From: Tupaia tana
Taxonomy: Eukaryota > Chordata > Mammalia > Scandentia > Tupaiidae
Direction: 5' to 3'
DNA: 64,000 bases
Assembly: GCA_026018925.1 (NCBI GenBank)
Contig: JAKSZU010000011.1
Span: forward strand, 4,779,985-4,843,984
The notes under the pieces: generated by a model
Told to the model about the DNA's origin: nothing
Databases searched by the model: none
What the model saw: only the letters and a program-made list of their open reading frames with translations
Shown here: one piece after another, positions 44,717-58,768 of the stretch
Numbering within the stretch: the stretch's first letter is position 1
Layout of the letters: the number at the start of each line of letters is the position of its first letter
Program-made: the position numbers and the translations under genes

Positions 44717-45025
44717 TAGTATTTCATGAAAGCAGTTTTTTGTGCTTTTAGCTGATTCTTCAACTAGAATACTTATTATATGGATATTTGGGCATATTAT
44801 GTTGTCCACAATTTTCCATATGTTGTCTTCATTTTTATTGGTTGTTTTTTCATTCTTGTTCATGATTTGGTCTATATTGGAGACTTTATCTTTATGATCA
44901 GGAATTCTTTCTTCTGCATGGTTCAATCTGCTGTTAATACTTTCTAGGGAGATTTCAATTTCTTGTATTATAGTCTTCAATTCCAGAAGTTCTGTTTGAG
45001 TCTTTTGTAGGGTGTCTGTTTCTTT

Positions 45026-47657
<2,632 letters not shown>

Positions 47658-48172
47658 GGGTGTCTGTTTCTTTACGAAATTCTTTCATGTTCTGAAATGA
47701 TTATTTCATTTCCTAGAACTGATTGTTTGTTTTCTCTTGCATCTCATTGAGTTTTGTCACTATGTATATTCAGAATTCTTTTTATGACATTTCTGTGTAT
47801 TTCTTTGTGCTATGCTATTTCTTTAGTGAGAGGCTATTGCGTTCACTTGGGGGAGAGTTATCACCTTGTTTTCAGTGTTTCTTCAAGATCTGTGCTGGTT
47901 TCTAGTCATCTGAGCAATATCCCCTTTTTTGTATTTATTTGAGTAGATTCTGTAGTTTTGGTAGAGTTAATTTTACCCTAGTTTCCAGGTGTGTTTTTAT
48001 TGAAGGGCTTTGTGTCCTTGGTCAGAGCAGTTAAGCATAACTTCAGGTACTTCGCTCCTTTACCAAACATTCAACTCTTGACTAGGTGGTAGCAAGCTAA
48101 GGAGATATAACTTAGTGAAGAGGATCTCAAGATGTGCTGTGCGAAGCACAGGAGTGGTGGCAGTGCCAGAGT

Positions 48173-48425
48173 GGTGGGCAACAGAGTAGCGAAGGTTCCA
48201 AAGTTGGACTTTGGAGTGTGGACTCACCCAGTGAGACCTGCCTAGGCCAGATGCAAGTCTCCTGGTGGGAGGGTGGAATGAGCCCTGGCTGCCATAGTGG
48301 TGGACAACTGAGTGGCAAGAGTTTCAAGGTTGAGCCCAGGTCCCAAATGAGGACTCAACCAAGGAGGCCTGTCTAGATCAGACTTGAATCTCCCGGCAAG
48401 TGGGCAGGGTGAGCCCAGGCTGCCC
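48173..48425 (-). repeat. Two L1 5'-UTR monomers, about 126 bp
   Basis: GGTGG(G/A)CAAC(A/T)GAGT...GGACTCA...CCTG(C/T)CTAG...CTGCC occurs twice in tandem at the 5' end of the minus-strand L1. This recalls the tandem promoter monomers of rodent L1s. Confidence 0.7.
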
Positions 48426-48439
48426 TAAATGCCAGTTTT

Positions 48440-48681
48440 TTATTTGTTTTAGAGAGAGGTTTTTCCTATAGGGCTTGTGTGCTTGCCAGAGAGAAAGGGA
48501 GAAATCACTCCCCAGAGCGAATGCGCATGACATAGTCTCTTCTCCTCCATTCTCTTCTTGGGATTTTGGACACACACGCCCACATGCCCTGCATGAGTTT
48601 TAGGCCACTGGGTCCAGGACTCGAACCACAGTCGACTCTGGTAGTCTAATGACATAACCATTATGCCATCTGCTGGTTCCT
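48440..48681 (-). mobile_element. SINE-L copy
   Basis: GAGAGAGGTTTTTCCTATAGGG to CCATCTGCTGGTTCC, next to the L1 5' end. Confidence 0.85.
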
Positions 48682-48690
48682 GTTTGTGAT

Positions 48691-48925
48691 TTTTTTAGAG
48701 AGATTTTTACTGTGGGAAATATATGCTCACCAGAAAATGGAGAGAGAGATAGACAGCGAGAAATCACCCCCCCAAGGATGATGGCCATACCACAATCTCT
48801 TCTCCAGTCCCTTTCAGTATATTGGGCATGCATGCACACTCACACAGACATACACATGCACATGTCCAGCGTAAGTTTAAGTCACCATATCAAGGACATA
48901 ACCATTATGCCATCTGCTTGTCTCT
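48691..48925 (-). mobile_element. Diverged SINE-L copy
   Basis: TAGAGAGATTTTTACTGTGGG, ATCACCCCCCCAAGGATG and end GCCATCTGCTTGTCTC. Part of the B-box region is deleted. Confidence 0.8.
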
Positions 48926-48956
48926 AAGTACCTGTTCTTTAAAAATCAGATTCACA

Positions 48957-49203
48957 GGACCAGCAAATAGTGTGATTATTTCATTGCTGGACTCCAGTGT
49001 GCCACTCATGGTTCGAGTCCGGACCCAGTGGCTTAAAATTCACACTGGGTGTATGTGCATGGGTGCCCAAAATATAGAGAAGAGAATGGTGGAGAAGGGT
49101 ATGCGGCATGCCTATCCTCCCAAGGGGTGATTTCTCTATTTCTGTCTCCCTCTCCCCAGTGAGTGCATGTGCCCTATAACAAAAAATCTCTCTAAAAATA
49201 AAA
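48957..49203 (+). mobile_element. Diverged SINE-L copy
   Basis: AGGACCAGCAAATAGTGTG head, GGTTCGAGTCCGGACCC, CCTATAACAAAAAATCTCTC. It ends in a (TA)n tract at about 49206-49240, only about 75 bp before the spacer exon. Confidence 0.85.
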
Positions 49204-49314
49204 AATATATGTATATATGTATATATATATATATATATATTCACATAGGCCTATTTTCTTTTCAGTATCTTCATTTTCCTAATACCGTGCTGATATTTTT
49301 TGCTATTCTTATAG

Positions 49315-49397
49315 GTAGGGGAATTTCATATAAACTGCAAGAAACCATACCCATGCAACGGATCAGCAGGGGGGACGCACCCACTCTCATGTCAATG
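49315..49397 (+). CDS. KRAB-ZNF exon 5: spacer exon
   Basis: Acceptor TTTTTGCTATTCTTATAG and donor TCAATG/GTAAGT bound 83 bp, entering in phase 1 and leaving in phase 0. Joined to KRAB-B it encodes G, then RGISYKLQETIPMQRISRGD and APTLMSM (residues about 80-107). QE-x-I-x-MQ...RxD...MSM is the kind of linker exon found between KRAB-B and fingers in some KRAB-ZNF genes. The phase match on both sides is the strongest support. It carries no domain of its own. Confidence 0.8.
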
Positions 49398-49569
49398 GTA
49401 AGTCCATGGATATGGACCCTGGTCATCCAATAGATATCTGACAGTGGGATATGTTAGGGATTCAGCACAATTGTCTGATGTAATTAAATCCAACTAAACT
49501 TTTTATAAGCCAAAGGTTTGGGTTGCTTGAATTTATAAAAACTAACATGAGGTCAAATCCGTAACCTGA

Positions 49570-50290
49570 GATCTTTAACACAATGAGCAATTGCCAAATG
49601 TCCACAAACAGATGAATGGATGGAAAAAGTGTGGCACAAATACTACTCAGCCATAAAAAACTCAAGACACTGACATTTGATAGAAAGTGGTCAAATATGG
49701 AGGATTTTTGCTGAGTGAAGCAAGCCAGGATATGATAGAAAGATATTGTATGTATCCACTTAATATATACTGACTATCTGTACTTTATGGTAGAGATAGA
49801 AATATTGGAGGGCGTAAAAACAGTAAAAATAGTTACGGATGCCAAAGACAGTATGGAATGGGGAACTGGAGGGGGCTAGAAGTGAAGATAAAGAGAAGGA
49901 TAGCAAGAGAACAGATAGGCATATTAGTGAGACACAGAAATGGTTTATTACCCGTTGATGATAACACGTATAGTATTCTCAACTGGACTGGTGTATAGTA
50001 TTCTCAAGTGAACTGGTCTGAGAACTATTTCATGTTGGGTAAATTCTTTATACAAGCTAAGTGATATATAGTGATGGAATGTTCAAAAAATAATGAGAAT
50101 AAATAATAATAATCTGAAAAAAGTGATGAAAACCTATTTGATGATGATGTCGATAGTAATATCTTTGTCTTGACTGATATGCATGGTAATCACAGTAGAA
50201 CAAGAAATGTAATACACTGTAAACATACATGTGATTCAATGTAATATAAAAAGATGACAGTAATAAGATTAAATAATTTTTAAAAAGTTT
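49570..50290 (+). mobile_element. L1 3' end fragment, sense
   Basis: ATGAGCAATTGCCAAATGTCC, CAGATGAATGGATGGAAAAAGTG, TACTACTCAGCCATAAAAAA and AGTGAAGCAAGCCAGGATATG are the end of L1 ORF2 and start of its 3' UTR in plus orientation, in the intron before the finger exon. Confidence 0.85.
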
Positions 50291-50563
50291 TAAAAAATGG
50301 GCAATTGCATAAGCATTACTCATTTGCCTACTCTACTCTAGTGAAATCTTCAAAATTATTCTGGTATCCTTCAGTTGGGATGCTACATAAGAGAAATTCT
50401 ATGGCTCAGAAAAAAGTAGCACACCATGTGTATACAAGTAGTAATGTTTTTATTTCAATTTTAAATTACCAATGGTTAGTCTTATATTTGTATGTAGAAG
50501 AATTCATGTGTGGATGTATGTGTGAAAATCAGTAACAGCATTTCATCTCCTTCACAAATATAG

Positions 50564-51844
50564 AAATCTCCTACTCAAGAAAATCCATCTAAACAGAATA
50601 ATTTGGCAAAAAATGTTACTGAAAGCTCTGCATTGAGTGAAAATGTGTTAATTCACACAGCAAAGAAATCCTTTGTCAACAAACAGTGTGGAAACTCCTT
50701 TAATGACTATTTATATCTTAATCAAGACAAGAAAAATGAAACAAGTAAGTCATATGAGTGCCATCTGTGTAGTAATGTATTCATTCGACCAATTAATCTT
50801 CAACTACATGAGCAAATACACACTAGAAATAAATCATGTGTATGTCATGTATGTGGGAAAGCCTTCAAATATCCTCATTCCCTTAGAGCACATGAGAGAA
50901 TACACACTGGAGAGAGGCCATATGAATGTCACCTATGTGAGAAAGCCTTCAGCCACTTTTCTTCCCTTAGACAACATGAGAGAACACACACTGGAGAGAG
51001 GCCTTATGAATGTCATCTATGTGGGAAGGCCTTCAGTCAATCATCTTCCCTTAGACAACATGAGAGAACGCACACTGGAGAGAGGCCATATGAATGTCAT
51101 CTATGTGGGAAAGCCTTCAGTCATTCTTCTTACCTTAGAAGACATGAGAGAATTCATACTGGAGAGAGACCACATGAATGTCATCAATGTGGGAAGGCCT
51201 TCAGTCAATCGTCTTCCCTTAGACAACATGAGAGAACACACAACGGAGAGAGGCCACATGAATGTCATCTATGTGGGAAGGCCTTCAGTCACCTTTCTTA
51301 CCTTAGAAGACATGAGAGAATTCACACCAGAGAGAGGCCACATGAATGTCATCTATGTGGGAAAGCCTTCAGTTACCCTTCTGATCTTAGACAACATGAG
51401 AGAATACATAATGGAGAGAGGCCACATGAATGTCATCTCTGTGGGAAAGCCTTCTGTTACTCTTCTGCCCTTAGAAAACATGAGAGAAATCACACAGACG
51501 ACAGGCCACATGAATGTCATCTATGTGGGAAAGACTTTAGTCACTCTTCTTACCTTAGAAAACATGAGAGAAGTCACACAAGAGAGAGGCCACATGAATG
51601 TCATCTATGTGGGAAAGCATTCAGTTACCCTTCTGACCTTAGACAACATGAGAGAACACACACTGGAGAGAGGCCATATAAATGTTATCTATGTGGGAAG
51701 GCCTTTATTCAGAACTCTCACCTTAAAAAACACAGTCGAACTCATGCTGGTGATAGACCATATACCTGCCATCGGTTTGGGAAAACATTTAGGAGTTGTT
51801 CTTCCCTTATACAACATGAGCTAATGCACACTGGAGAGAGATAA
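50564..51844 (+). CDS. KRAB-ZNF exon 6: C2H2 zinc-finger array
   Basis: Acceptor CTCCTTCACAAATATAG is itself an in-frame stop, so the frame opens exactly at the exon edge (KSPTQENPSKQ). The exon completes a 533-residue protein (exons 2-6: 12+127+99+83+1281 coding bases). After an eroded finger-like stretch (about 140-165) come 13 fingers of 28 residues from residue 171 to 533. Twelve keep C-x2-C-x12-H-x3-H; the last (YTCHRFGKTF) has its second Cys replaced by Phe. Linkers are mostly HTGERP(Y/H)ECHLCGKAF. Role by family: nuclear sequence-specific repressor, often of retroelements, acting through TRIM28. Recognition residues repeat in blocks, showing recent internal duplication. The stop at 51842-51844 replaces a linker proline codon. 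No human orthologue could be named. Confidence 0.92.
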   Translation, partial: KSPTQENPSKQNNLAKNVTESSALSENVLIHTAKKSFVNKQCGNSFNDYLYLNQDKKNETSKSYECHLCSNVFIRPINLQLHEQIHTRNKSCVCHVCGKAFKYPHSLRAHERIHTGERPYECHLCEKAFSHFSSLRQHERTHTGERPYECHLCGKAFSQSSSLRQHERTHTGERPYECHLCGKAFSHSSYLRRHERIHTGERPHECHQCGKAFSQSSSLRQHERTHNGERPHECHLCGKAFSHLSYLRRHERIHTRERPHECHLCGKAFSYPSDLRQHERIHNGERPHECHLCGKAFCYSSALRKHERNHTDDRPHECHLCGKDFSHSSYLRKHERSHTRERPHECHLCGKAFSYPSDLRQHERTHTGERPYKCYLCGKAFIQNSHLKKHSRTHAGDRPYTCHRFGKTFRSCSSLIQHELMHTGER

Positions 51845-52545
<701 letters not shown>

Positions 52546-52640
52546 CAGTAATATGTTCTGACCTAAGATGACTCAGCAATATACATTTGAATGAGTGAGC
52601 AATATATTTGTAAAGTTTAAACACATTGTAGATACATTCT

Positions 52641-52900
52641 CTGGGGACCAGCAGTTGGTGTAACGGCTATGTCGCTGGACTCCCATGTAGTCGACTGTGG
52701 TTTGAGTCCTGAATCTGGTGGCTTAAACTCACGCCAGGTGCATGTGCATGTGTGCTCAAGATCCTGAGAGGAGAATGGAGGAGAAGGGATTGTGGCATGG
52801 CCATCGCCCTGGAGGGTGATTTCTTGCTTTCTGTCTGTCTATCTTTCTGGTGAGTTCACGTGCCCTATAGCAATAATCTCTCCAAAAAAAAAAAAAAAAG
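52641..52900 (+). mobile_element. SINE-L copy
   Basis: GGGGACCAGCAGTTGGTG head to CAATAATCTCTCC and poly(A). GATACATTCT duplicated at 52631-52640 and 52901-52910. Confidence 0.92.
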
Positions 52901-53164
52901 GATACATTCTTTAGAATCAATGTGGAAGATCCTTCAGTAAGCACTCATCCTTACTCCTCCTTTGACATTCAGAAATTTATATAGAAGAGAAGCCATCTGT
53001 ATAAATTCTATGTGGCAAATATCCACTTAGTGATCTCCCATAATAATATGAAATAAATTACCTATTTCTTTTTATTTAGTAGTTTGCTAATACATATATA
53101 GTTTTAAAATGTATTTAATATTCATATTTATATGATTAAATGTAAATAAAAATATTAAAAAGAA

Positions 53165-53288
53165 TTTGTTTTTTTTCAGACTCAGTTTACAGTGTACAAT
53201 CTGGTTCTGCCCAGCATAGATACAGTGCCTGTCAGTCAAAAAAACATTATGAATATAGAGGTCTTCAACAACAGTTCTTAGCCTTTTT
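53165..53288 (-). mobile_element. L1 3' UTR fragment
   Basis: TTTACAGTGTACAATCTGG, GCCCAGCATAGATACAGTGCC and TCAACAACAGTTC, as in the other antisense L1 3' UTRs. Confidence 0.7.
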
Positions 53289-53421
53289 TTAAGAGAGATT
53301 TTTTGCTATAGGGCACCCGCACTCACTGGAGAGACATAGGCAGAGAGACAGCAAGAAATCATCCCCAGGGGAGGTGGACATTGCTGCAATCCCTTCTCCT
53401 CCATTCTCTTGGGATTTTGGG

Positions 53422-53473
<52 letters not shown>

Positions 53474-53568
53474 GTGTTGAGTTTTAAGCCACTGAGCCCG
53501 GGACTCAAACCATGGTTGTCTACGAGGGAGTCCAGCAACATAATCATTAACGCTATCTTCTGGTCCCT
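53289..53568 (-). mobile_element. SINE-L copy with (AC)n
   Basis: GAGATTTTTTGCTATAGGGC, an (AC)20 expansion at about 53428-53470, and end CTATCTTCTGGTCCC. AGTTCT(T/C)A(G/A)CCTTT flanks both sides. Confidence 0.88.
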
Positions 53569-53569
53569 A

Positions 53570-53970
53570 GTTCTCAACCTTTAACACACTGAGGAGTTGT
53601 ACAGGGTGGAACTTCGAGATCTGTAATCAATATGGGATTGTCTCTGTAAAATTTATTATTAATGAACATGAGAAAACTCTACTTGAGAGAACCCCTAAGC
53701 CTCTAGTAACTGAACAATCATTCACTGAAACACCAGGTTTTGTGTGGGTATACACATGTGCATGTGTGCAGAGTAATAAAGAACAGATCCTAAAATAGAA
53801 AAGAGAATAAAACTTTTTGAGAAATACAAAATTTTCGAGAAACAATTCAGTGAAAAATTACGAGAAATTCTTTATTCATGGAGCAACACTTGTGGCATGT
53901 ATAAGGGTTCATACTGGATAAAGCACACTTTGTATGGAGGTCAGCAGGTATAAACTAACTTATTTGCAAA

Positions 53971-54009
<39 letters not shown>

Positions 54010-54065
54010 AAGTTTAGTCTCAAATTGGTCTGTTATTTGTACAAAACCCCATAAGAATTCAATTT
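53570..54065. other. Non-genic span with a tetranucleotide repeat
   Basis: Single-copy sequence plus an (AATA)n tract at about 53967-54010. No gene recognised. Confidence 0.5.
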
Positions 54066-54069
54066 CTGA

Positions 54070-54660
54070 TGCAAGGCAATAAATACTGTTGTATTATTGA
54101 ACTTATATAAATACCCATTCTGCGACAAAGTAAGAATGCTCACAAATATTTCCCAATTGCAGAGGGGTTAGGAAGAGAGACAAGGTTATGTTTCAATTAA
54201 ACATAAAGAATTTAACAAGTTGTGAACTTATCAACCACTCAAAAGAAAACAAAAATCCTTAAATCTGGAAGACAAAGGATAGAAGATCAATGTTTTAGTC
54301 AAAAGTCCTAGAATTCTATTTCACCAGTTTTGTCTCATGTAATTAATCTCTCTCTTGTTGAATGTGCAGTGTTACTGTGGTCTGATCTTTCCATTTAAAT
54401 CCTGGAAGTTAACATTCAACAGTATTGATATTTCCAAACTTGTTGCTACCATTAAGTTGGCCATTTTCTTGGTCGTTTTTTGTTCTTTTATTTCTGTCTG
54501 TTTGCCTTCAGTTTACCTGGTATAGCACTCCCTTCAGAAATTCTTAAAGAACTGGTCTAGAGTTGGTAAATTCTTTCAAGTTTTGTTTATCTGAGAGTAT
54601 TTCGGTCTTTTCTTCCCATATGAAGGACAATCTTGCCAGATACAGTATTTTTGGTTGAAA
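54070..54660 (-). mobile_element. HAL1-like element, 5' truncated
   Basis: Aligns with 56285-56890 (CAATAAATACTG/CAATATTGAAC..., ACTCAAAAGAAA, TTTAAATCCTGGAAGTTA). Its ORF1-type end (CATTTTCTTGG...GGTTGAAAT) is attached to 3' sequence that is not ORF2. ORF1 without ORF2 suggests a half-L1 (HAL1). Confidence 0.55.
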
Positions 54661-55160
54661 TTTTTAGTATGTTTTGAAGTCAGGAAGTGGGACGTAGCCT
54701 CCTACTTTATCCCCTTGTGCAGTATTGGTTTGGCGATAGGGGGCCTTTTATGCTTCCAGACAAATTTTACGATTGTCTTCTCTATTTCTGTGAGGAATAT
54801 CTCTGGTAGTTTGATTGGAATTGCATTGAATTTGTAGATTAATTTGGGTAGGATTGACATCTTGATTATATTAATTCTTTCAATGAATATGGGATGTTTT
54901 TCCACTTTTTGGTATCATTTTAAACTTCTTTTTTAAGTGTTTCATAATTTTCCTTGTAGAGCTCTTTGACGTCTTTGATAAGGTTTATTATTTATTTTTT
55001 CTGTGGCTATTGAAAATGGGATTGCTTTCTTCAATTCGGTCTCAGTTTTTCCTTTTTTTGGTGTATAAAGGTGCCGTAGATTTTTGTATGATGATTTCAT
55101 ATCCTGCCACTTTACTATATTCATTTATCACTTCTAGGAGGATTTTCTTTGTTTGTTTTT

Positions 55161-55195
<35 letters not shown>

Positions 55196-55917
55196 TATTT
55201 TCTATGTATAGCATCATATCATCCTCAGATAGAGATAATTTCACTTCTTTTCCTATCTGGATGCCTTTTAATTAACTCTTGTCTGGCTGCATTGGTTATA
55301 ACTTCCAATACTATAGTAAAAAGGAGTGGAGAAAGGTAGCCTTGTTTTGTTCCAGTTTTTAGTGGAAAAGCTTTCAACTTTTATCCATTCAGTGTGATGT
55401 CTGCTATGAATTTGTTATAGATGGCTTTTATTGTGCCGAGGAATGTCTCTTTTATGCCAATTTTGCTGAGAGTTTTATTCATGAAGGGATGTTGTATTTT
55501 ACTTAATGCTTTTTCTGTATCAATTGATATGATTGTATGATTGTTAGCTTTCTTTTGTTAATGTAATGTATTATATTCATTGTTTTGTATATGTTGAACC
55601 ATCCTTGTATCCCTGGAATAAAACCTACTTGGTCACGGTGTACAGCCCTATTAATATGTTATTAAGTAGGATTTGCTAGTATCTTGTTGAGAGTTTTTGC
55701 ATCCATATTCATCAGAGAAATGGGCCTAAAGTTGTGTGTGTGTTTGTTTTGGTCATGTCCTTGTCTGATTTTGGAATTAAAGTGATGAAGGCTTTGTAAA
55801 ATGAATTTAGGAACGTCCCTTCCTTTTGAGTTTTCAGTAATGATTTGAGGAGAGTTGTGGTTAGTTCTTCTTTAAAAGTTTTGTAGAATTCAGAAGTAGA
55901 GCCATCAGGAAATCATC
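54661..55917 (-). mobile_element. L1 ORF2 fragment
   Basis: Minus-strand translation at 54905-54702 reads [20 protein letters not shown] and [14 protein letters not shown], conserved motifs from L1 ORF2 downstream of the reverse-transcriptase core. It contains a (TG)n tract at about 55159-55192. Stops prevent a product. Confidence 0.85.
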
Positions 55918-56010
55918 TATTACTGTCTCTCTCTCTCTCTCTCTCTGTCTGGCGAGTGCACATGCCCTATAGCAAAAACCTCTCTAAAAAAAAAAAAAAA
56001 AAAAAAAAAA
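55918..56010 (+). mobile_element. SINE-L 3' end only
   Basis: TCTCTCTGTCTGGCGAGTGC, CCCTATAGCAAAAACCTCTC and poly(A), strongly 5'-truncated. Confidence 0.85.
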
Positions 56011-57385
56011 GATAAACTTCTGGTGTGGTTGCTCTTTTGCAATCTCTACTGATTATAGTGTTGGGCTGGCAAAGTTCTGGTTATTTATGTTATAAATTCT
56101 TTCATATATCTTCTCTAATCTCTCTGCCAGGCAGAACTATTTATGGGGACAGGCCATCTTCCTAAGAGCTTCTTTTGGCTTACTTGAGATCTACCTTAGT
56201 TCCACAGTTTTCTGATTGATCTTCAGATATGACATTCCAGTCAAAGCCCTGTCCAATAATGAGTATTTCCAATTTCTGTTTCAGTGCAACAGGCAATATT
56301 GAACTTATACAAATAATCCTTCTGCTACAAAATAAGAATACTCCCAAATATTTCCAATTCAAGAGGGTTCAGGAAGGAAGAAAAGTTTGTTTTCATTTAA
56401 AGAAACAAAAATATTTTAACAAATTGCTGAACCTATCAACAACTCAAAAAGAAAGTAAAAATGTTTAAATTGAGAAAACAAAGCACAGTAAAAAAAAATC
56501 AGTAATGTTTTACTCAAAAGTCATAAAATTCTATTTCTCCAGTTCAGTTTTATGTTCAAACACTCTTCTGTTGAATATACAGTGTTGCTGTGGTCCAATC
56601 TTTCCGTTTAAATCCTGGAAGTTAGCACTCAACGTTCTTATTGGTATTTCTTGTCCCTAGCATTAAATTGGTTGTTTTCTTGGTTGCCTTTTGTTCTCTT
56701 ATTTCTGTATGTGTCTTTACTTTGCCTGGTCGAACACTCCTTTCAGAACGTCTTAAAGAGTGGGTCTGCTACTGGCAAATTCTTTCAGGTCTTGTTTATC
56801 TGAGAATGTTTTTATTCTTTCTCTCCATATGAAAGATAATCTTGGTTGAAAGATAATCTTGGTTATAGTGTTCTTGGTTGAAACTGTTTTTCACTTAACA
56901 CTTTGAAAATATGTTCCCATTCTTTCCTTGCTCGCATTGTTTCTGATGAGAAGTCTGAGGTTAGCCTAATGGGATAACCTTTATAAGTAACCTGATGTTT
57001 CTGTCTTGCCAATTTTAGTATCTTGTCTTTGTAGATTTGACCAGTATGGCTGTGATGTGCCTTGGAGATCTTCTTGAGTTGGTTCTAATAGGGGTCCTTT
57101 GTATTTCTTGGGTCTTGATATTTGAATGCCTCTTTAGATTTGGAGAATTTTCTTCCAAGATTCCATGGAATAGATTATCAATGCCCTTATTAGTTTCCTC
57201 ACCTTCTGGGATACTGATTATCCAGATGTTTGGGCGCTTAATGCTATCTAGTATTTCTCATATAGTATTCTCATTTTTTGATGTTATTTTCTTTTTCTTT
57301 CTTTTTTTTTTACTAGATCAGAGGTTTTGCCTTCAACATCTGAGATTTGATTTTCTGCATGGGCTAATCTGTTTTCAATACTTTT

Positions 57386-57653
57386 TTTTTTTTTTTTTTT
57401 GGAGAGGTTTTCGCTATATGGTGCGTGCGCTCGCCAGACAGACAGAGAGAGACATAGAGACAGAAAGCGAGAAATCACCCCCCAGGGGGGATGGTCACGC
57501 CGCAATCCCTTCTCCTCCATTCTCCTCTTGGGATCTTGGGCACGCACGCACACGTGCCCGGCGTGAGTTTTAAGCCACCGGGTCCGGGACGCGAACCGCG
57601 GTCGACTACATGGGAGTCCAGCGACATAGCCATTACGCTAACTGCTGGTTCCC
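57386..57653 (-). mobile_element. SINE-L copy
   Basis: Consensus-like GGGAACC subtype; TGTTTTCAATACTTTT duplicated at 57370-57385 and 57654-57669. Confidence 0.95.
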
Positions 57654-57682
57654 TGTTTTCAATACTTTTGAGGGAGCTTTTG

Positions 57683-57959
57683 GAGGTTTTTTTTTTCTTT
57701 TCTTTTCTTTTTTTTTTTTTGCTATAGGACGTATGCGCTCGCCAGACAGACAGAGAGACAGAGAGATAGAAGGCAAGAAATCACCCCCCCAGAGGAGATG
57801 GCCACACCGCAATCCCTTCTCCTCCGTTCTCCTCTTGGGATCCTGGGCATGCACGCACACGAGCCCGGCATGAGTTTTAAGCCACTGGGTCCGGGATGCG
57901 AACCACGGTCGACTACATGGGAGTCCAGCAACATAGCCATTATGCTAACTGCTGGTCCC
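57683..57959 (-). mobile_element. SINE-L copy
   Basis: TTGAGGGAGCTTTTG duplicated at 57668-57682 and 57960-57974. Its target overlaps the right duplication of the previous copy by 2 bp. Confidence 0.95.
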
Positions 57960-58722
57960 TTGAGGGAGCTTTTGATTTACTGAATGGCAGCCTTCATCTG
58001 TAATAGCTCCATTTGATTCTTTTTTTATGGCGGGTATTTTCTCTTTCAGATCATAAAAAAACTCCAACACCTGGAATCGTCTCTTTTCTCCTGCATCTTC
58101 TGGAGTTTATTATCTCTCAGCTCTTGCATCTTGTTTAGTTTTGTCACTATGAATATTTTGAAGTCTCTATCAGACATTTCCATGAATTCTACTGTACCGT
58201 CTGTGGATAATGAGGGATTGTTCTTTTCCCTTAGGTTAGAGATATTTTCTTGGTTTCTCATGTTTCTTGTGCTTCTGCAGTTGTTTTTGGTCATTCTGTG
58301 ACAAAATCCCCACAGTGCTTAGCAATGCGTTATCAACAGTAAGATTAGGAGTTCAGATTTATAAAAGGAAATTTCTTCATTAAAGAAGGATATTCAAGAA
58401 ATGTTGAGGATTTCAATGACTCTAAAAGTATTTAGATACTTGGCTACTGTGCACCTAGGCTTATCTAGACATTAAGTGTGTGGAGAGTGAAGCTTAGAGT
58501 AAGAAAGTATGGTTAAAAAATAGAAGCAAAGAGAAAAAAAGCTAGAAAAATACTACCAAAAAAGAGTAAAAAAATGAAAACCTTGCTACGTGTTGCGCAA
58601 ACTCACTAGGACACACCTCAGCTTTTTATTTTATTTATTTATTTTTATTTTTATCTTTTATTTTTCTTTCTCAGATCAATTAAATTCACATTTTACATAA
58701 AGTCCCCATTATGATGTATACA

Positions 58723-58766
<44 letters not shown>
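58723..58766. repeat. (AT)n microsatellite
   Basis: About 20 AT/TA units inside the composite's 3' module. Confidence 0.9.

Positions 58767-58768
<2 letters not shown>

Larger units (their letters stand above)
56285..58610 (-). mobile_element. HAL1/L1 element: 3' region, ORF1 and 5' UTR
   Basis: From 3' to 5' on the minus strand: non-ORF2 3' region (56285-56640), ORF1 (about 56640-58290) with the coiled-coil and C-terminal landmarks, then 5' non-coding sequence ending CACTAGG/ACACACCTCAGC, a monomer that continues at 60637 beyond the VNTR composite. Two SINE-L copies interrupt ORF1. No intact frame remains. Confidence 0.7.

Noticed and set aside
50673-51824. 383-codon frame overlapping the zinc-finger exon
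   Set aside because: It is the +1 shadow of the C2H2 repeat. Repetition of the 84-bp unit keeps it open by chance.
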